Below, piece by piece: positions 1 through 11,176 of a stretch of 64,000 nt of DNA (positions are counted from its first letter, which is position 1; every line of letters begins with the position of its first letter). A model generated the notes under the pieces. The model was not told the origin of the DNA and made no database searches. It saw only the letters and a list, made by a program, of their open reading frames with translations. The stretch is from positions 81,357,853-81,421,852 of the forward strand of contig CM035153.1 in the NCBI GenBank assembly GCA_020205615.1, written 5' to 3'. The position numbers were made by a program, and so were the translations under genes. Source of the stretch: Panax quinquefolius. Its lineage: Eukaryota > Streptophyta > Magnoliopsida > Apiales > Araliaceae.

Positions 1-483
1 CATAAACCTTGAGAACTGGTTCTTTAACTTGTTATTTTCTAACCTTGAAGGAAAGGGTGCAGGTGGTGTAGCTTTAAATTGTTTCTCTTCCTTTTCTTTT
101 TACACCACTTTTTCTGTACATTTCTTCTTTAATTCCTTCCCTTCATCCTCACATTCATCTCCTGCACTAGCTTTCTTATCCCAGTTAGAAACCAACTCCT
201 TATTGCTTCTAAGCGTAATAGCATTACACTACTCGTGAGTTCCCTTTGGATTTCTCTCTGTATCACTTGGTAGGGTCCCTTGTGGCCTGTTGTTCAATGC
301 AAACGCAATTTTTCCTATCTAATTCTCTAGATTCGTGATCGCCATCTCTTGTGATTTCATAGCCATGGCTTGATTTTTTATAGCCAAATAGGTGCTAGTC
401 ATGAATTTTGCCAACACTTCCTCCAGATCGGGTTTCCTTTCTTGATTTTGAACTGGTTGTTGCTGATTCTGGAAACCTGGAGG
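1..483 (-). pseudogene. Athila/Tat-type retrotransposon gag-pro remnant (leftmost segment of host element)
   Basis: The minus strand has one long frame interrupted by stops. It includes ITLRSNKEL (around 190-225), close to the ITLRSGKEL signature that follows gag in Athila/Tat Ty3/gypsy elements. Upstream in the same reading are a Gln/Asn-rich linker and a helical stretch rich in Met, Ala and Gln. This segment continues the gag seen at 5279-5638, from which it is split by a solo LTR, and it runs off the left edge. It encodes structural and linker parts of Gag-Pro, not an enzyme core. At least two in-frame stops make it a pseudogene. The assignment to Athila/Tat rests on motif memory; membership of Ty3/gypsy is more secure. 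Confidence 0.75.
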
Positions 484-1028
484 ATATGTGTGACAACCCG
501 ATATCTTCTATATAAATAAATAATAAAATTTGGGTATAAATTTTTTTTTATTTAAAATAAATATGGGTGATATGTGCCAAGGTAAGGTGTATTTATATTT
601 ATATGTGTGATAAATAAAATTTATTTATTACATTAATTAGTACAGATAATTTTATTTTAGAATTATTGATTATTATCAATTATATTATTAAATAATTAAT
701 TCCATATAGGAAATGTTTTTATTAATTATTTTCATGAAAATATAGGTATATATTATTTAATTAATATATGAAATGATTTTAGAATAAATATAATAATTAT
801 TTTATTATATGAATTTTAGTACGATTATTAAGTTAATTATTTTAACTTAATGAATAATGTTAAGTATGATGATATAAATCGATATGGAATCCAAACTCTA
901 ATGTTGGATTTTGAGCAAGGCATGAGAATAATATTATAATATTAAATATATTTTGATTTTTCAGTGCTATAAATATGTATTGTATGTACGTATTGATAAT
1001 GATTGGTCAATTATGGTATATTATTAAC

Positions 1029-1455
1029 AAAACCCTAATAATATTTTATAGATCCTAATTTCGATGTTAAACGAGATTTTTAAAATCTGTTAAGTTACTA
1101 TGTATGAAGTGTATGATGTGTACTATAAGGATTTGATGCTAATTAAGAAACCCTAATTATAGGAAACCCTAATTGTAAATTAAAACCCTTGTTTAATAAA
1201 TAAAAACTCTAATTACGTATTAGTAACCCTAATTACCAAAATTGTAAACCCTAATTGCTATAATTAGCAAGGTTAATTATGTTGGTGTTATTAAACCTTA
1301 ATGATCCTGTATAAAGTAATTAGTAACCTAATCTTATTAAGAAAACCCTAATTACAAATTTTAGAAACTAAATTTTTTATTTTGTACAAACCTTAATCGC
1401 TAAACCTTGTAAATGCTATGTGCTAAACCTTAGGGTTAAACCCTAAGGGTTTGGC
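1029..1455 (+). repeat. Interspersed telobox-like AAACCCTAAT motifs
   Basis: At least six copies of A(A)ACCCTAAT occur between 1029 and 1358, mostly followed by TA or TG. They finish with an imperfect inverted repeat at about 1425-1452 (CCTTAGGGTT / AAACCCTAAGG). The block lies just upstream of the TATA box at 1637, so it is in U3. AAACCCTAA is the plant telobox and also one unit of the plant telomere repeat. Here the copies are spaced by AT-rich DNA, so this is not a telomere array. Confidence 0.7.
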
Positions 1456-1636
1456 AAGATTATATTTGGCCATTAAAATTATAAATCAATTAACCATTAT
1501 GCCCTTTTGTGCATTAAAGAGGCTAAATTGTAGGTTTTGACATTTAGGTGGGTTGTATACTAACTCATACCAACTCCATTGACTTAAAATGCCAGCACAT
1601 GAGCTCTAGATCAGCCAAATTCATTGTAACATCAAG

Positions 1637-1645
1637 CTATAAATA
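1637..1645 (+). promoter_or_regulatory. TATA box of solo LTR (CTATAAATA)
   Basis: CTATAAATA is followed by a purine-rich stretch (AAGATCAAGAGAGAG). It lies 1.1 kb into the LTR, after the U3 repeats. The same nonamer is found at the expected place in the other LTRs of this window. Confidence 0.7.
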
Positions 1646-3019
1646 AGATCAAGAGAGAGAAATATACATTATTTGGCCATTTGAGCACCAACTCTCTACC
1701 AAGACCATATATCTCTCTAACCCACAAAAACATAAGGCGAATCAGTCCCCAATTCAAGCCCCACGAACACCCTTAACAAATTAGAACCTTAGATCCAAGC
1801 ATTTGTTCATAAAGGTATAAAATCCCTAGTTTTAATTCTGTCCATAATCTGTTGTTTGATGTTAGTTTTTTTTTTGTTTTAAATGTGTTGTTAGTAGTGT
1901 CTAATGATGATTTGGGTTGCTAGATGTTGGATCCATAACATCTAGAAGCTCAAATTTGAAAATCTACAAAATCTGAAAAAGTTGGTTTTGTGGTCTGACA
2001 ACGAATGTCAGAGGCCACAGATCCTTGATCGTCTATGATTCCTGTTGTTTGTAAGTTTTATTGTGTAGTCTGTTATGTGCTCTTTAATCTAGATCAAGAA
2101 TCAGACATAAATCAGTAATAGATTGCATGTTATACGTGGTCAAAGGTCGTTGACCGACCATGACCAGACCATTTCTGGGTAACCTAGAACTGGGTTTTCA
2201 GTGTCTGACAAGTTCTTTATAGCTTCTGATCTGTCAGTTAAATGATGTTTTGTTATGGATCTTAAATCTAAGTTGGAGTATGTTATGTAAACTATTGATA
2301 TATACTTTTATTACATCTATATATCAAGTAGGTTGGAATCAATGGCCAGTCAAAGTAGGCCATCCGGCCATATTCTCTGTTTCTGGGAATTTCCAAAAAT
2401 CGGTTGCATCTTATTTCTGACAAGGGTTGACCATCTTGTATATTCTTGTTGTATTGTTATTTTGATGCTTTTATGTTATGGATCTGTACTCTTACATGTT
2501 GTCTAAGCACTGAAGTTTATAAATCACAAAACTAGCACAAGATCAAGAAGTTGTGGAAGCCCAAAGTAGGCCTCACGAACTGTTCTTCATTTCTGGGAAA
2601 CCTAGAAATGAAGAACAGGTCTGACAGCCACTTTGCAAGCTTATATCTTCTGATTATGGTGTTGTTTGTTCATGTTTGTTGTTGGGTCTTGTAGACATCC
2701 ATTAATACTACAAGATCAAAGTTATATTACATCTAGAAGCGTTATGAACTGTCAGATACACTTGGTCAAAGTAGCACACACGATCACTGTCTTGGTGTTC
2801 TAGGTTTTCATGAAGAACACCTATATGACGGTTCAAATAAGCTATAGGTGGCCTTTAGCTTACGTAATATTTACAAAAATAATATTTTCATTAAATAATT
2901 ATAGAAAATTAGTTTTTAATTATTAAAAATACAAAATAAATTATTAAAAATTATTTTAAAGTCTAAATAATAGTTTTTAATTATTTTGGATATATTTCAT
3001 AAATATTTAATATTTTTGA

Positions 3020-3830
3020 AATATTAAAGGTATTTAATTTATTTAATAATTATATTAAATAAATTATTTAAAAATGATTTTAATACATGAAAATCATTTA
3101 AATTATATTATAGTATAAGAAAATATTTTAAGTTATATTTTTATGACTTTTAATATTTTGTGATGAATTTCATTAATTAATTAATATTAATGATAATTTA
3201 TTTATTTAATAAATAAATTAAATAAATAGATTAAAAATGATTTTATTATATTAAAAATCATTTTAAATGATAATAAAGGTATTTAAAAATATTTAAAGGT
3301 ATAAAATATAACTTTCAATATTTAAAGGTGAATTTCATTTATTAATGATATTAAAGTTATTTAATAATTATATTAAATAATTTAGTTTAAAAATGATTTT
3401 ATTATTATAAAAATCATTTTAAATGAAAATAAAGTGTTTAAAGATATTTTAAGTTATAAAATATAACTTTTAATATTTAAAGGATAATTTCATATTCATG
3501 ATATTAATTTGATGATTAATGATATTAAATTTATTTAATAATTATATTAAATAAATAGTTTAAAATGGTTATATTGATTTAAAATTAATTAAAAAAGATA
3601 TAAGTGAATTAAAAATATTTTAAGTTATACCTAATGACTTTTAATATTTTGAGGAATAAGACATTAATATTAATGGTAATTATTTAATAATGATTTTAAA
3701 TGTTTTAAAAATCATTTAAGGGTAATATTAATACTTTAAAATATTTTGAGTTATTATAAATAACTTTGATATTTTGGCAATGGTTTCATTAATACTTTAA
3801 TATTAATTAAATATTAATGAGAATAGAATT
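3020..3830. repeat. Degenerate tandem repeat, about 160-bp unit, hairpin-rich
   Basis: About five diverged units of roughly 127-172 bp follow each other. Each has an AAAATGATTTT...AAAATCATTTT inverted pair, then TTTTAAGTTATA...TATAACTTTTAATATTT, then a TTTCATTAATATTAATGAT segment. The block is almost pure A/T and lies in the transcribed half of the solo LTR. No coding potential is seen. Confidence 0.65.
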
Positions 3831-4470
3831 GTTTAATGTTTAAATCATTTGATAATGATTTTGGTGTTTGAAAATTCATGATAGATTATAATAATTTTTT
3901 AATATTATTATTTAGTCATTTAAAATAATATGACTGATACTTACGGATATTGAGATACAGAATAGGGTCTTAGACTCGATAATTACCCGATAAAGCTGTC
4001 GGTACACTGACATGTTTCAAAAATTTATCTGGACTTAGATATTTTGATTGTGATAAGTGTTTATTTGTGATTCAATGGTTGTTGAACATGTGTGACAATG
4101 TGATTAGGTTATGTGCTAAATGCAATATGCAGTACTATGTGTTATGGTATATTGTTCTAATTGAACGAATGATCTGATTAATGATAGGTCATGATAGAAA
4201 AGATAAATCTAAGTTGCATTTTGCAAGCAGCAGACCAGGCAAGTATCCTACCTTTGTATTTTCATTATGCAATGGACATGTGTAAGAATATTTCAGAATT
4301 ATATTATCACTGTACAGGTTATTAACCATATATTATATACGCCCATTGATTATCAACATGTTAGTATATGGTAATTCAGATTTATATTCTGTTCGTTAAT
4401 TTCTATAAATGATTATACAAGTGTCCCCACTTGGATAATCGTTGTATTTAATCATATGTTGATACACGTT

Positions 4471-4472
<2 letters not shown>

Positions 4473-4508
<36 letters not shown>
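4473..4508. repeat. (AT)18 microsatellite
   Basis: Eighteen uninterrupted AT dinucleotides within the solo LTR. Any reading frame across it gives only Tyr-Ile repeats and is not a gene. Confidence 0.95.
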
Positions 4509-4512
<4 letters not shown>

Positions 4513-5278
4513 AATTATAGATTATTGTTGAACAAGATAAAACCTTTGGTTTGGAACCCTGACAAGTATGAACATCCCTTACACGGGAAAACTTTTTATG
4601 CGCCCAAGGCGGACAGAATAAACGATAACATCGTTCTTGCAATGTAGTATTGATCAATACAGGGTACAACGGGCTGATCACCCTCCGTGCCCGTAAGTTA
4701 TAAAGGTTTGCAGATGAAGTTCTGCTAAACCTTTTTGAAAATGAAAACAATGTTCATAGTATGTCACTTAAACCCTACTTATAGCCAGTACATAGTTTCA
4801 AAAATTTGAAAGAGGGTTGTTATGCTATTATTATAGGTTTAGATTACTTCACAACTATTGATTTGTTGTAGAAGGGTATTATAAAGAAAACATTTAAATT
4901 CTTTCAGCTAATATATGTATAATACTTGTTGGGCACTCAAATGCTCATCCTTGCTTAATTTAAATGTTTTTAACTAAGTGTGAAGAACCAGAAGGCTCAT
5001 GCAGAAACAAGGGAAAAGAAAAGCTAACCAAATAAGATTTGTGGTAGTTATGTAATAGTTTATTATTATTAAGACAAGTATGATATCTATTTAGTATCAT
5101 GTATTGTAAGGAATGTTTAAAGGTCTCGTACCTGGGGATAGACTCTGATAATAATGAAAATTAAATTTGATAATTATATAATTGTTATTATTATTAGTAT
5201 TATTCCGCTCATAGAAATGGTATCGTGAAGCACCGAGTTTGGGATTAAAGTACCTGGATTTGGGGGCGTCACAATATG

Positions 5279-5638
5279 ATTGTCGTGAAGCTTGATTTTG
5301 CTGGTTATTGCTCCATGAAAAAATCGAATGATTCCTATTTCCTTGATTGTATGTATTCTGATATGTGTTTTGAGGAATTCTGTTGTAATTGCCGATGAAT
5401 TGCACAGCTGCTGGGTTAATCGCGCATTGATCCGTTGGGTGCTCTCCCATGCACAACTCGCATATTATTATCGCTTGTTGTACTTGTTGTTTTGTTGTGC
5501 TTGTGCTGCTGTTACCGACTCCAACTTCTTTGAAAGTGTAGATATCTGTGCTTGCATCGCTGTCATATTATCTACATCTAACACCCCAGCTACCTTTGCC
5601 TGTGTCATTCTTGCTGTGGGCCACACGTAGTTATTAGC
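5279..5638 (-). pseudogene. Athila/Tat-type gag, zinc-knuckle segment
   Basis: On the minus strand this part of the host element's gag encodes a helical region (LSKKLESV) and then a knuckle CELCMGEHPTDQC (5413-5460). The spacing is C-X2-C-X3-H-X4-C, one residue shorter between C and H than the classical CCHC. An Asn/Gln/Tyr-rich stretch follows. A one-base frame change near 5480 separates the helical part from the knuckle, so the copy is broken. It is joined to 1-483 on one side and to 8619-9031 on the other once the two solo LTRs are removed. The knuckle would bind genomic RNA during packaging. Confidence 0.75.
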
Positions 5639-7139
5639 TGTGACGCCCCCAAAATAGGTCCACACGACCCATTCTGAGTCGCCATATATCACACTATAAA
5701 AATCATTTACAACTGTTGAACTGTCATGCAGAATACGACCACAGTTAAACTATGAGTTTGAATACAAATGTATGTAACTCTCATGGTGCCTCGACCACAA
5801 CCTTACAATGGTACTTTACATATAAGTACAGTCAAAAACTGTTTTAGAAATTAAAATCTTTGGGAAGTGCTCAAGGAAACCTTTGTACATGGGAGGCCAT
5901 GCGTCTAGGTTATGATAGATATCATATGTCCACAGAATTATCCTTGGTTGTCCCAAAAGACCCCAAAGAAAAATGAGAAGATTACTATCATCTTCTTTCC
6001 AATGCTGAGTCTTCTCTTAACATATAACTATCTTCACTGTCTCCAAGTGAAAATTATATTTCAAATAAACTCCAAGATCATATAGGTAGTGCTCGTAGAT
6101 ATACTCAGCAAGTGGATGTGCACAACCCTGTCCTATGATAACACGAGGTTGAATGTCATACTCATAAGATTTCATCACCAATGATCAAATCTCTCATCAA
6201 AAATCTGCATATACATTATATAGGATTTCCAACCATAAAATCCTATTTTCCAACTTTGTTACTTCACATAACATATTTAACTCATATGTTCGTAACTAAA
6301 CCATTTTCATGAAAAATACCAAATCAATCCCAAAAATATTTCTTTTCTGAGATTTAACAGAATATAGTCCCATAATGAACATATATTTTTCTCAGAATTT
6401 TTAAAATTCATTTACTATTTTTCAAAAATCAATTTCTAATTAATTCCTTAAGAAATTAGCTACCTCAAGGCTAACTCCACAAATTCCCAAATATTGACAG
6501 GATCTTACACATGTTAATGTGAGCTTCCAGTTTAAATTTTATGGTCATCAGAGTTATAGAACTCCGATTATAGCATTTTTTGTCAGAAAAACCTAAATAT
6601 TGAAATGGTCATAACTTGCTCATTTAAAGTCTGAATGAGCTCATTTTTTGGACATGAGGTACTTTATACCATATACTTTCATGTCCCAAAAGGCCGGAAT
6701 TTTTCTCAAAAATTAAGTGGCCGAAAATGCCCTTTTAAAAATCTGGGCAGTAGCTTTTTCCCATTTTTCACTTTTCGTGCTTTGCTAAAATCAGTCCACA
6801 CGAAAATCTACAACACCTTTTCCAGTGATTCCACTTGGATAAGTTAAGAAACTCATAGATCTAACTCTAGAACTTGATCACACTAAAAAATTCAAAATAA
6901 AATAGGAGATATGGTAAATTGAATTTCATGTTCCATTTTTACCAAAATCTGATTTTCAACCCTTTGTGATTTCTAAGAAACTTTCATGTTTTCACATAAT
7001 AACCAACATAACTCATCATCACACTTACTAATACTACATATACCCATTATTTTCATCAGTCCAATGCTTTTATTACGACTCTCATCATAATCAACGTAAA
7101 CAGATCATTTCCACAATTTAATAAGGAATGAATACAAAG

Positions 7140-7415
7140 GATCATTCACCATGCATGTGGTAATCCACATAGACATGTTATTCCAACAGAATAATAAAGA
7201 ATGGAATAACAACAGAAATCACCATGTATGCGATAGACCGTACAGATAGGTTATTCCAACAGAATAATAATTAATGGAACCGGGTCAGGCGTAATACGCA
7301 CCAACAGGATATTCCAATAGAATGATAAAGAATGGAATAACAGAAGAATTTCACCATGTATGCGATACTTCGCATAGACAGGTTATTCCAACATAATGAT
7401 AAACAATGGAATAAC
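7140..7415 (-). repeat. Minisatellite with TTATTCC/GGAATAA hairpins
   Basis: Four imperfect units of about 60-80 bp, each carrying GGTTATTCCAACAGAATAATAA...ATGGAATAAC and then a CACCATGTATGCGATA-like segment. TTATTCC and GGAATAA within a unit can pair. This is the antisense version of the 57-bp minisatellite in the LTRs at 36.6, 43.6, 48.7, 53.9 and 59.5 kb. Confidence 0.7.
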
Positions 7416-7610
7416 AAAAGTTCTCTTCATGAATACGAAATAAATAATACCCCTTACAATAATAATAATAATATCCCTTACCTTAGAAGAAACTGGATAT
7501 TGGAATAGTGAGGTAGCAGACTTCTCTTCTTCTTTCTCTCCATAATTTCTCTCTATAATAATTGCTCTAAAGCTTTAGTGAATTGGTGAGAAACGAAGAA
7601 GAATGAGCTT

Positions 7611-7620
7611 CTATTTATAG
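7611..7620 (-). promoter_or_regulatory. TATA box of minus-strand solo LTR
   Basis: CTATAAATAG on the minus strand, preceded by the AT-rich U3 and followed by the AAGCTCATTCTTC leader. Its position matches the TATA boxes of the related plus-strand LTRs. Confidence 0.65.
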
Positions 7621-8618
7621 GAAAATATAGTTTCGATAATTGCACATTTTGGGGCTCAAAATATTACAATACAATACCTCAAACTTTTTTTTCATTTTTA
7701 ATTTAGTCCTGCAAGTATTATCAAACTTGCACCACCTCCCGTAATAGTAAATAATGTGAATCAATAGTTCAATCATGTGATTCAATAGTTATAATCATGT
7801 GAAAATACGAATTATAGTATAGTACCTCCATCTATACCTCCATTTTTAACTTAGTCATGCAAGTATTATCAATCTTGCACCAACTCCCTAACAAAGACAA
7901 GAATGTGATTCAATAGTACACACATGTGAACAAATAGTTATATAAGCATGTGAATTAATAGCAATTAATTGCTCATTTATCCGATTAATTACCCGATTTA
8001 TCAATATAACCCCCAGACATCAATTATCATCTAATAGATGTCGATTTCCACCGACAAATCGATAATCCCAACACAATGCAACTATCAAATTCATCTTTAA
8101 TCAACACGAACTTATTCATCATTAATATTATAACTCACAATATTTAACAACCGTGTCGCTCCCGGGAAAGAGGGGCTTTCGAATAAGGATTTCTCCCTAT
8201 TGGCACTCAATTAGGTGACCAAACCTCTCCTTGACAGAACTTCTAGACATTGTCAATATTGCAAATAATAATATGAATAACTTTGTCGTCTCAATTATTG
8301 ATTTAATAATATATAAAATATTATGCAGATGATACTGTGACAATAATTGAATCAATAATATGAGAGATATGATGCAGAAATTATTGTAGCAATAATTGAG
8401 TATAACTGAGTGACTTCTCACATAAGCATTAATAATCAATACCGTGTGCTACTATGCAACCACGCATATTACTGTACTTTTACTACCGTTTATGATAACT
8501 TGCTTACTTTGAAAAAAAAATTCAAATATGACCCTTAACTTTAAACTTTTATCAATTTAACTATTTACCAAAATAGAAAAATTGAATACTTTTATTTCAT
8601 AAAATTCGGGATCTCACA

Positions 8619-9031
8619 TTTGCAGCCATGGTTTCAATCAACTCGTATGCTTCCTCGTAACTCTTAGCCATGAATGCTCCGCCCGACGCTGCATCAATAC
8701 TTGTCCTGAGATTCCCATGTAGTCCGTTGTAAAAGGTGTTCATTTTTAGCCACTAGGGCAATCCATGATGTGGGCATTTTCTGAGAAATTCTTTGTATCT
8801 CTCCCATGCCTCATATAACGACTCCCCATGTTGCTGTTCAAACATCGTTATCTCGTTTCTCATCTTTGCAGTTTTCACCGGTGGAAAGAATTTTGCGAGG
8901 AATTTCTGAGCTAAATCCTCCCATGTAGTTATTGAACCGGATGGTGAAGAATGTAACTAGCTCTTCGCCTTGTCCCATAAAGAGAATGGGAACAATCAAA
9001 GTTTCACTGCTTCATCCGACACCCCATTGAA
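8619..9031 (-). pseudogene. Athila/Tat-type gag, central capsid segment
   Basis: The minus-strand translation contains LYEAWERYKEFLRKCPHHG, followed by an FYNGL turn and a SGGAFM motif. This is the retrotransposon Gag (UBN2/retrotrans_gag-like) core typical of Athila/Tat elements. FFPPVKTAKMRNEI precedes it, as in full-length relatives. A few in-frame stops (for example TAG between GLP and WLKMN, and one in the SLWDKAKS region) disable it. It is contiguous with 19542-19889 on one side and 5279-5638 on the other after removal of the inserted elements. This protein would form the virus-like particle shell. Confidence 0.85.
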
Positions 9032-10383
9032 TGTAACAACCGAGAAATTCGGATCTTATTGTAAAATGATTTTATTAAATTAAATAATAATAAAATCATA
9101 TTTTATGTGATATCAAGATAATTTTCATTCTATAACCTATTGGTGTTGGATTGCCGTAGTATTTTAGCTACGTGAATGAATTAAAGTGTTTGAATTCCTA
9201 AGACGAAAATAAAAGTTTTCCGAGAAATTTCCCGAAAAACACTATTCATCGGTATTTGCTCGGGATTTATTTTTGAATTTTTGAGAAATACGTAATGATA
9301 GAATATTAAAGTAAGATGGATTATGTAATAATAATCTAGTTATGAAAAATGTAATATTTCGCTTGCGGATTTAAGTTATAAACGTTAAGTAAAGCGAAGT
9401 GGGAATGAGTAAAGTAATAATTGTAGGATACTTTGGTATTGTGCAAAAGAATGAAAGTAAGTATAATACGAAGTATTATACGAGTTTGTATGAAGGATGA
9501 ATTATCGTATATAAATTCTATATGAATTAGAATACGAGAATAATGCATAAACTATATGTATATGTATTATGTAATACTAATGAACTTGTAAGAATTGGTT
9601 AGGATTTTGTACAAGCCCAAGTCATCTGTTATCAAATGTTATTATCTTTTGTCAACTACTTGATATGGTTTTCAAAAGAAGACTGAAATGTTAAACAAAC
9701 GTTTTGTCGATAAAACGACAGGCACGTGAGGTTGCCAAATTATTAAACGTACATACGTTTAATGGATGTGGTGTTAATCAACATAGAGTACAATAGGTTG
9801 ATCACCTAGAAGTGCTCGTAAGTAATATCGGGCTTACGGACTTAGTTCCGGGTTATCCTTTTCAAAGAAGGAATGAATACTCGAGGTCTTTGACCGGAGT
9901 AAATGTTTTGCTGAATTTTATTCATTGTGAAACATTTTGAAAGAAAAGATGAAGTGTTATTTTGAATCATCGATAGTACTTCATATCTATTGTTCAGTTA
10001 TCGAAGATATACGATTCATATGTATAAATCATGTTGTTATTAAAATTGTTATACTTGCTGAGCTAGTTATGCTCACTCTTGCTTAAACCATATGAATGCA
10101 GCTAAGACTGAACGTCCCGAAGGATCGAATAAGGATAAGGGAAAAGCTAAGGAAGATTATTAAGCTGTCTTATAATAATATAGGGATATTGTTGTAATGT
10201 AATGAATATTATAACAAAGAACCTTTGTAATGGGTTTAGAACCTGGGAAATATAAATATTAGTTTGAATATATAGAAGTTATATTCGTTCTTTAAGACTT
10301 TTCAATTGAATAAAGGTATGAATGTTTGTACAGTATAGCACCATCTGTCGGGTTGGAAGATACCCAGATTTGGGGGCGCTACA
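9032..10383 (+). repeat. 5' LTR with 2137-bp internal deletion
   Basis: It matches the 3' LTR from both ends, but the sequence jumps from CCCAAGTCA to TCTGTTATC at about 9628. In the 3' LTR these two points are separated by 16641-18777. TCA occurs at both breakpoints. The lengths agree exactly (3489 minus 2137 gives 1352). The deleted part holds the TATA box, so this LTR probably cannot start element transcription. Confidence 0.95.
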
Positions 10384-10386
10384 AGT

Positions 10387-10398
10387 TGGTATCAAAGC
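10387..10398 (+). other. Primer-binding site (initiator tRNA-Met type)
   Basis: TGGTATCAAAGC lies 3 bases after the 5' LTR. It resembles TGGTATCAGAGC, the usual plant PBS pairing with the 3' end of initiator tRNA-Met, with one G-to-A change. Confidence 0.85.
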
Positions 10399-10555
10399 CT
10401 AGGTTATAAAACTTAAGGGGAATTATAACCTTAAGTCATAACCTTAATAAAGAAGTAATAGATGAAAGATAACCTTATAAAAATGCATTATATTATGATA
10501 TGTGTTTTTATTATTTTACTGACGTGTACTAATCAAACTATATTGTTTATTGTAG

Positions 10556-11176
10556 ATGTCAGGAGAAAATGATATGTATAGAGATATACATATAGTAAGC
10601 GAGGATTTGGTTAATCAAGTAGAGATTCTACTCAATCCCGTAGCGATAGAGCCAGAGGTGGTAGTAATAGAGTCTGGAGACTCGGATGATTTAGATTATA
10701 TGTCTATTTTCGATGGCATGCTAGAGGAAGAGGTGGACGTGATGTCCTTCGATCAGGTTCCACCTACAGAAGAATTGACTACTGAAGAGTCAATGAAAGC
10801 AATGTTCATGTCAGTTCTGGATAGAAACGTCCACTACTGTCAAGAGGTGAAGGAGTTGAAAGAGGAACTCCAAGCTGTCCGGGAGGACAAACTAAGTATG
10901 GAGGGTATGTGGGAAGAGGAGCACGATGATAAAATTCTAGCTAAGGACAAGGTCCGAGTGCTGAAATGTGAAGTCTTTGAGCTCAAGCAGGAGCTAAAGA
11001 CTAAACAACAGAAGTTGGAGAGGATGTCCTATATACATAGGAGTTCTCACGTGGATTTCCAGCAGCAAGTGGCCGGGTATCCGGTAGAAGCTAGGCAGAC
11101 TCGACACACTATCAGTCGGGATGTCATTGCCGGTTTGGCCAAGAAAGATTTCGAGAATGCCATTCGGCAGATGTAA
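10556..11176 (+). CDS. Pre-gag coiled-coil ORF of unknown function (206 aa)
   Basis: An intact ORF lies between the PBS and gag on the element's sense strand. The N-terminal 75 residues are very acidic (ESGDSDDLDY, MLEEEVDVM). Residues about 80-160 are rich in Glu, Lys and Leu in heptad-like order (VKELKEELQAVREDKL, ELKQELKTKQQKLERM), consistent with a coiled coil. The C-terminus is basic. It has no zinc knuckle, capsid or enzyme motif and no membrane segment. The start is the first ATG after the PBS, followed by SGEND. ORFs in the same place with the same architecture occur at 30949-31581 (minus) and 50794-51311. I do not recognise a characterised family. A transcription, packaging or Gag-partner role is only a guess. 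It remains open although gag-pol beside it has decayed. Confidence 0.8.
   Translation: MSGENDMYRDIHIVSEDLVNQVEILLNPVAIEPEVVVIESGDSDDLDYMSIFDGMLEEEVDVMSFDQVPPTEELTTEESMKAMFMSVLDRNVHYCQEVKELKEELQAVREDKLSMEGMWEEEHDDKILAKDKVRVLKCEVFELKQELKTKQQKLERMSYIHRSSHVDFQQQVAGYPVEARQTRHTISRDVIAGLAKKDFENAIRQM

Larger units (their letters stand above)
489..5273 (+). mobile_element. Solo LTR, 4785 bp, TSD ATATG
   Basis: The segment starts TGTGACAACCCG and ends GGGGGCGTCACA, and is flanked by the perfect 5-bp duplication ATATG (484-488 and 5274-5278). Removing it restores the host gag sequence. It contains a TATA box (1637-1645), telobox-like repeats, an AT-rich tandem block and an (AT)18 tract, but no PBS, gag or pol, so it is an LTR left after LTR-LTR recombination. 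The end sequence resembles the ends of the other gypsy LTRs in this window (GGGGGCG(T/C)(C/T)ACA), which suggests a chromovirus-like family. No coding region is supported inside it. The length is large even for a plant LTR. Confidence 0.9.
5639..8618 (-). mobile_element. Solo LTR, minus strand, 2980 bp (same family as the 35-64 kb elements)
   Basis: Read on the minus strand it starts TGTGAGATCCCGAATTTTATG and ends TTTTGGGGGCGTCACA. The flanks are TTAGC (5634-5638) and TTTGC (8619-8623), a 5-bp duplication with one mismatch. It shares ordered blocks with the LTRs at 35240 and 42232: the AAATCCTTATTsGAAAGCCCC block, the GGTTATTCCAACAG minisatellite and the CTATAAATAG box. No PBS or coding sequence is present. 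It sits inside the gag of the Athila/Tat-type host element. Confidence 0.85.

Noticed and set aside
29..238. A 69-codon plus-strand frame (MLFSNLEGKGAG...).
   Set aside because: It is antisense to the Athila/Tat gag frame (ITLRS motif on the minus strand) and has only low-complexity Phe/Ser content.
1029..1455. Interstitial telomere repeat.
   Set aside because: Motifs are interspersed with AT-rich spacers, not head-to-tail TTTAGGG, and lie at the promoter of an LTR.
4448..4750. A 100-codon minus-strand frame ending in Tyr-Ile repeats.
   Set aside because: It reads through the (AT)18 tract of the solo LTR; no domain is visible.
7000..9000. Cellular plant genes hidden among the elements.
   Set aside because: On both strands I found no splice-consistent exons or known protein motifs outside the transposons in this stretch, nor elsewhere in the window.
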